Assembly (NCBI GenBank): GCA_049792815.1
Contig: JBARBG010000174.1
Span: 1-6,404, forward strand
DNA: 6,404 bases
Direction: 5' to 3'
Source: DAIDKA01 sp049792815
Lineage (GTDB): Bacteria; Pseudomonadota; Gammaproteobacteria; Steroidobacterales; Steroidobacteraceae
A program made the translations under genes and the position numbers. This document shows, piece after piece, positions 5,528-6,404 of the stretch (positions within the stretch are counted from its first letter, which is position 1; every line of letters starts with the position of its first letter). The notes beneath the pieces were generated by a model, which was not told the origin of the DNA, searched no databases, and saw nothing but the letters and a program-made list of their open reading frames with translations.

Positions 5528-6027
5528 ACCTGTTGAAATCCGCATGGCTAGTGATCGCCCTGTCGGGCGTCGTACCCGCGATTGCCCAAACCGGCGTGTC
5601 CGACAAGGCAACGACGGGGGACAGCACCTCCATGAACATGCAAATTCTGCGCGACAAAGTCCAGGCAGATAAAAAGCTGGTGGTCGCACAGAACATGCAA
5701 CTGACCGATTCGGAGGCGAGCGCCTTCTGGCCCATTTACGACGCGTATCAGAGAGATCTAGGAAAGATTAACGAGCGGATGAAGAAAGCGATCCTCGCGT
5801 ATGCCGCTGCCTACAATAGTGGTCCTGTGACCAATGAGGCGGCCAAGAAGCTGCTGGAAGATTGGCTCGGCACACAGGAGGCGGATGTGCAGTTGATGCG
5901 TTCGTATGTGCCGAAGCTCGAGAAGGCGCTGCCCGATATGAAAGTGGCGCGCTACATCCAGATCGAAACCAAGATCCGCGCCGTGATTCGTTACGAGTTG
6001 GCTTCCCAGATTCCATTGGTGGAATGA
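5524..6027 (+). CDS. Conserved secreted helical protein (Spy-like, function unknown)
   Basis: The 167-residue product starts at ATG 5524 with AAGGAG (5513-5518) five bases upstream. Residues 1-21 form a Sec signal peptide (MNLLKSAWLVIALSGVVPAIA, cut before QTG), so the product is periplasmic. The mature part is mostly helical and charged: MQILRDKVQADKKLVVAQNM, LTDSEASAFWPIYDAYQRDL, a helix with LEDWLGTQEADVQL, then KVARYIQIETKIRAVIRYEL and the ending SQIPLVE. This matches, from memory, a widespread family of uncharacterised proteobacterial exported proteins whose ends (KxxRYxQIExKIRA) are the best conserved part. The likeness to Spy/CpxP chaperones is only in size, location and helix content. 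The frame is open upstream to 5383, but that extension would bury the signal peptide and is rejected. Confidence 0.88.
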   Translation: MNLLKSAWLVIALSGVVPAIAQTGVSDKATTGDSTSMNMQILRDKVQADKKLVVAQNMQLTDSEASAFWPIYDAYQRDLGKINERMKKAILAYAAAYNSGPVTNEAAKKLLEDWLGTQEADVQLMRSYVPKLEKALPDMKVARYIQIETKIRAVIRYELASQIPLVE

Positions 6028-6131
6028 GCCGCCGGGGGCGCGGTGCCGGCGTGAAGTTCCCGCCGGTCGAATCCGGCTCACCCCCGTGGATCAAATCATA
6101 CAATGGCAGATAGCGGCCGGCGGGTGAGGAT
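6028..6131. other. Convergent intergenic spacer with GC-rich inverted repeats
   Basis: The spacer between two converging genes is rich in GCCGGC-type words and probably serves as terminator for one or both, although no T-run is present. One stem, GCCGG/CCGGC (6062-6077), has the loop TCGAAT and looks like a tRNA T-arm lacking one T. No other tRNA arms are found around it. Confidence 0.35.
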
Positions 6132-6404
6132 TTAGCCTGAGCCAAGCGGCTGACTGGTGGCCGGGGGATCGGCGTCCACGACTTGAACCATGGGCCCACT
6201 TGATGCGGGGTTGAGAGGTTCATTGGTCACGAACAATGTCGCCCCAGGGGACAGTATTCCATTGAGCCGGGTTGCAAAATCGGCAGGTAGTTTGATCCTG
6301 GCAACCGCGTTTGGATCCACCTGGGTCCCCTGCTCTCCCATGTGTCCGGGCACGCCGATTCTCAACCAACGAAATTTGGTGGGATCGGGAACGTAGGGGT
6401 CGGG
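6132..6404 (-). CDS. Probable L,D-transpeptidase, C-terminal part (N-terminus beyond right edge)
   Basis: Open from the window edge for 90 codons to TAA at 6132. Visible segments are DPTKFRWLRIGVPGHMGEQG, DPNAVARIKLPADFATRLNG and SPGATLFVTNEPLNPASSG, then VQVVDADPPATSQPLGSG. The arrangement 'RIKLPADFA.RL...LSPGATLFVTNEPL' followed by a VxxADPP tail recalls the region after the catalytic domain in long YkuD-type proteins, which crosslink peptidoglycan stems or attach lipoproteins in the periplasm. The catalytic HxxxxxxxxxSHGC motif would lie upstream, outside the window, so the family call rests on the tail only. The gene converges with the secreted protein gene. Confidence 0.55.
   Translation of the reverse strand, partial: PDPYVPDPTKFRWLRIGVPGHMGEQGTQVDPNAVARIKLPADFATRLNGILSPGATLFVTNEPLNPASSGPMVQVVDADPPATSQPLGSG

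Noticed and set aside
5383..6027. Longer start for the secreted protein
   Set aside because: It would place 47 residues before the signal peptide; ATG 5524 has a strong AAGGAG site.
1..6404. CRISPR array, insertion sequence or transposase
   Set aside because: No spaced direct repeats, no terminal inverted repeats with a transposase frame, and no target-site duplications were found.

Overview
Bacterial chromosomal DNA with compact, mostly minus-strand genes, ATGA-type start/stop overlaps and moderately high GC. Gene content (a complete pqqA/pqqD/pqqE set, propeller-type sensor kinases, a Dps ferritin, a conserved Spy-like periplasmic protein, an L,D-transpeptidase tail) suggests a Gram-negative proteobacterium, perhaps a gammaproteobacterium of the Steroidobacter/Xanthomonas type. 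That placement is inference and of low confidence.

Layout. Positions 1-1153 (minus) hold the start of a secreted beta-propeller sensor gene (1-644, running off the left edge) and, overlapping it by ATGA, the C-terminal ATPase tail of a second, N-terminally truncated sensor kinase. Positions 1154-1418 hold no supported gene. Positions 1419-3239 (minus) are a PQQ-biosynthesis operon in the order pqqA, a pqqB/pqqC remnant, pqqD, pqqE. PqqA, PqqD and PqqE look intact. pqqB and pqqC, normally about 300 and 250 codons, have collapsed into one 91-codon reading frame: the PqqB N-terminus is joined to pieces of the PqqC C-terminus. Positions 3240-3530 carry the pqqA leader and hairpins beyond dps. A dps gene follows (3531-4058, minus), then a decayed LytS/YehU-type histidine kinase (4387-4801) and a 40-codon single-helix membrane ORF (4788-4910). 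Positions 4911-5452 have no convincing gene. On the plus strand, a 24-codon ORF with a good ribosome binding site overlaps the start of a 167-residue secreted conserved protein (5524-6027). This converges on the C-terminal end of a probable L,D-transpeptidase (6132-6404, minus).

How the parts work together. PqqE with PqqD installs the Glu-Tyr carbon-carbon crosslink in PqqA, and both target residues (E16, Y20) and all expected PqqE cluster ligands are present. The hydroxylase PqqB and the final oxidase PqqC are not functional here. The locus should therefore make at most a crosslinked PqqA peptide, unless pqqB and pqqC exist elsewhere. This is either recent decay of PQQ synthesis, a reduced peptide-modifying unit, or an assembly/deletion artefact. 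Several other genes in the window are also truncated or frameshifted, so an artefact or a deletion-prone region must be considered.
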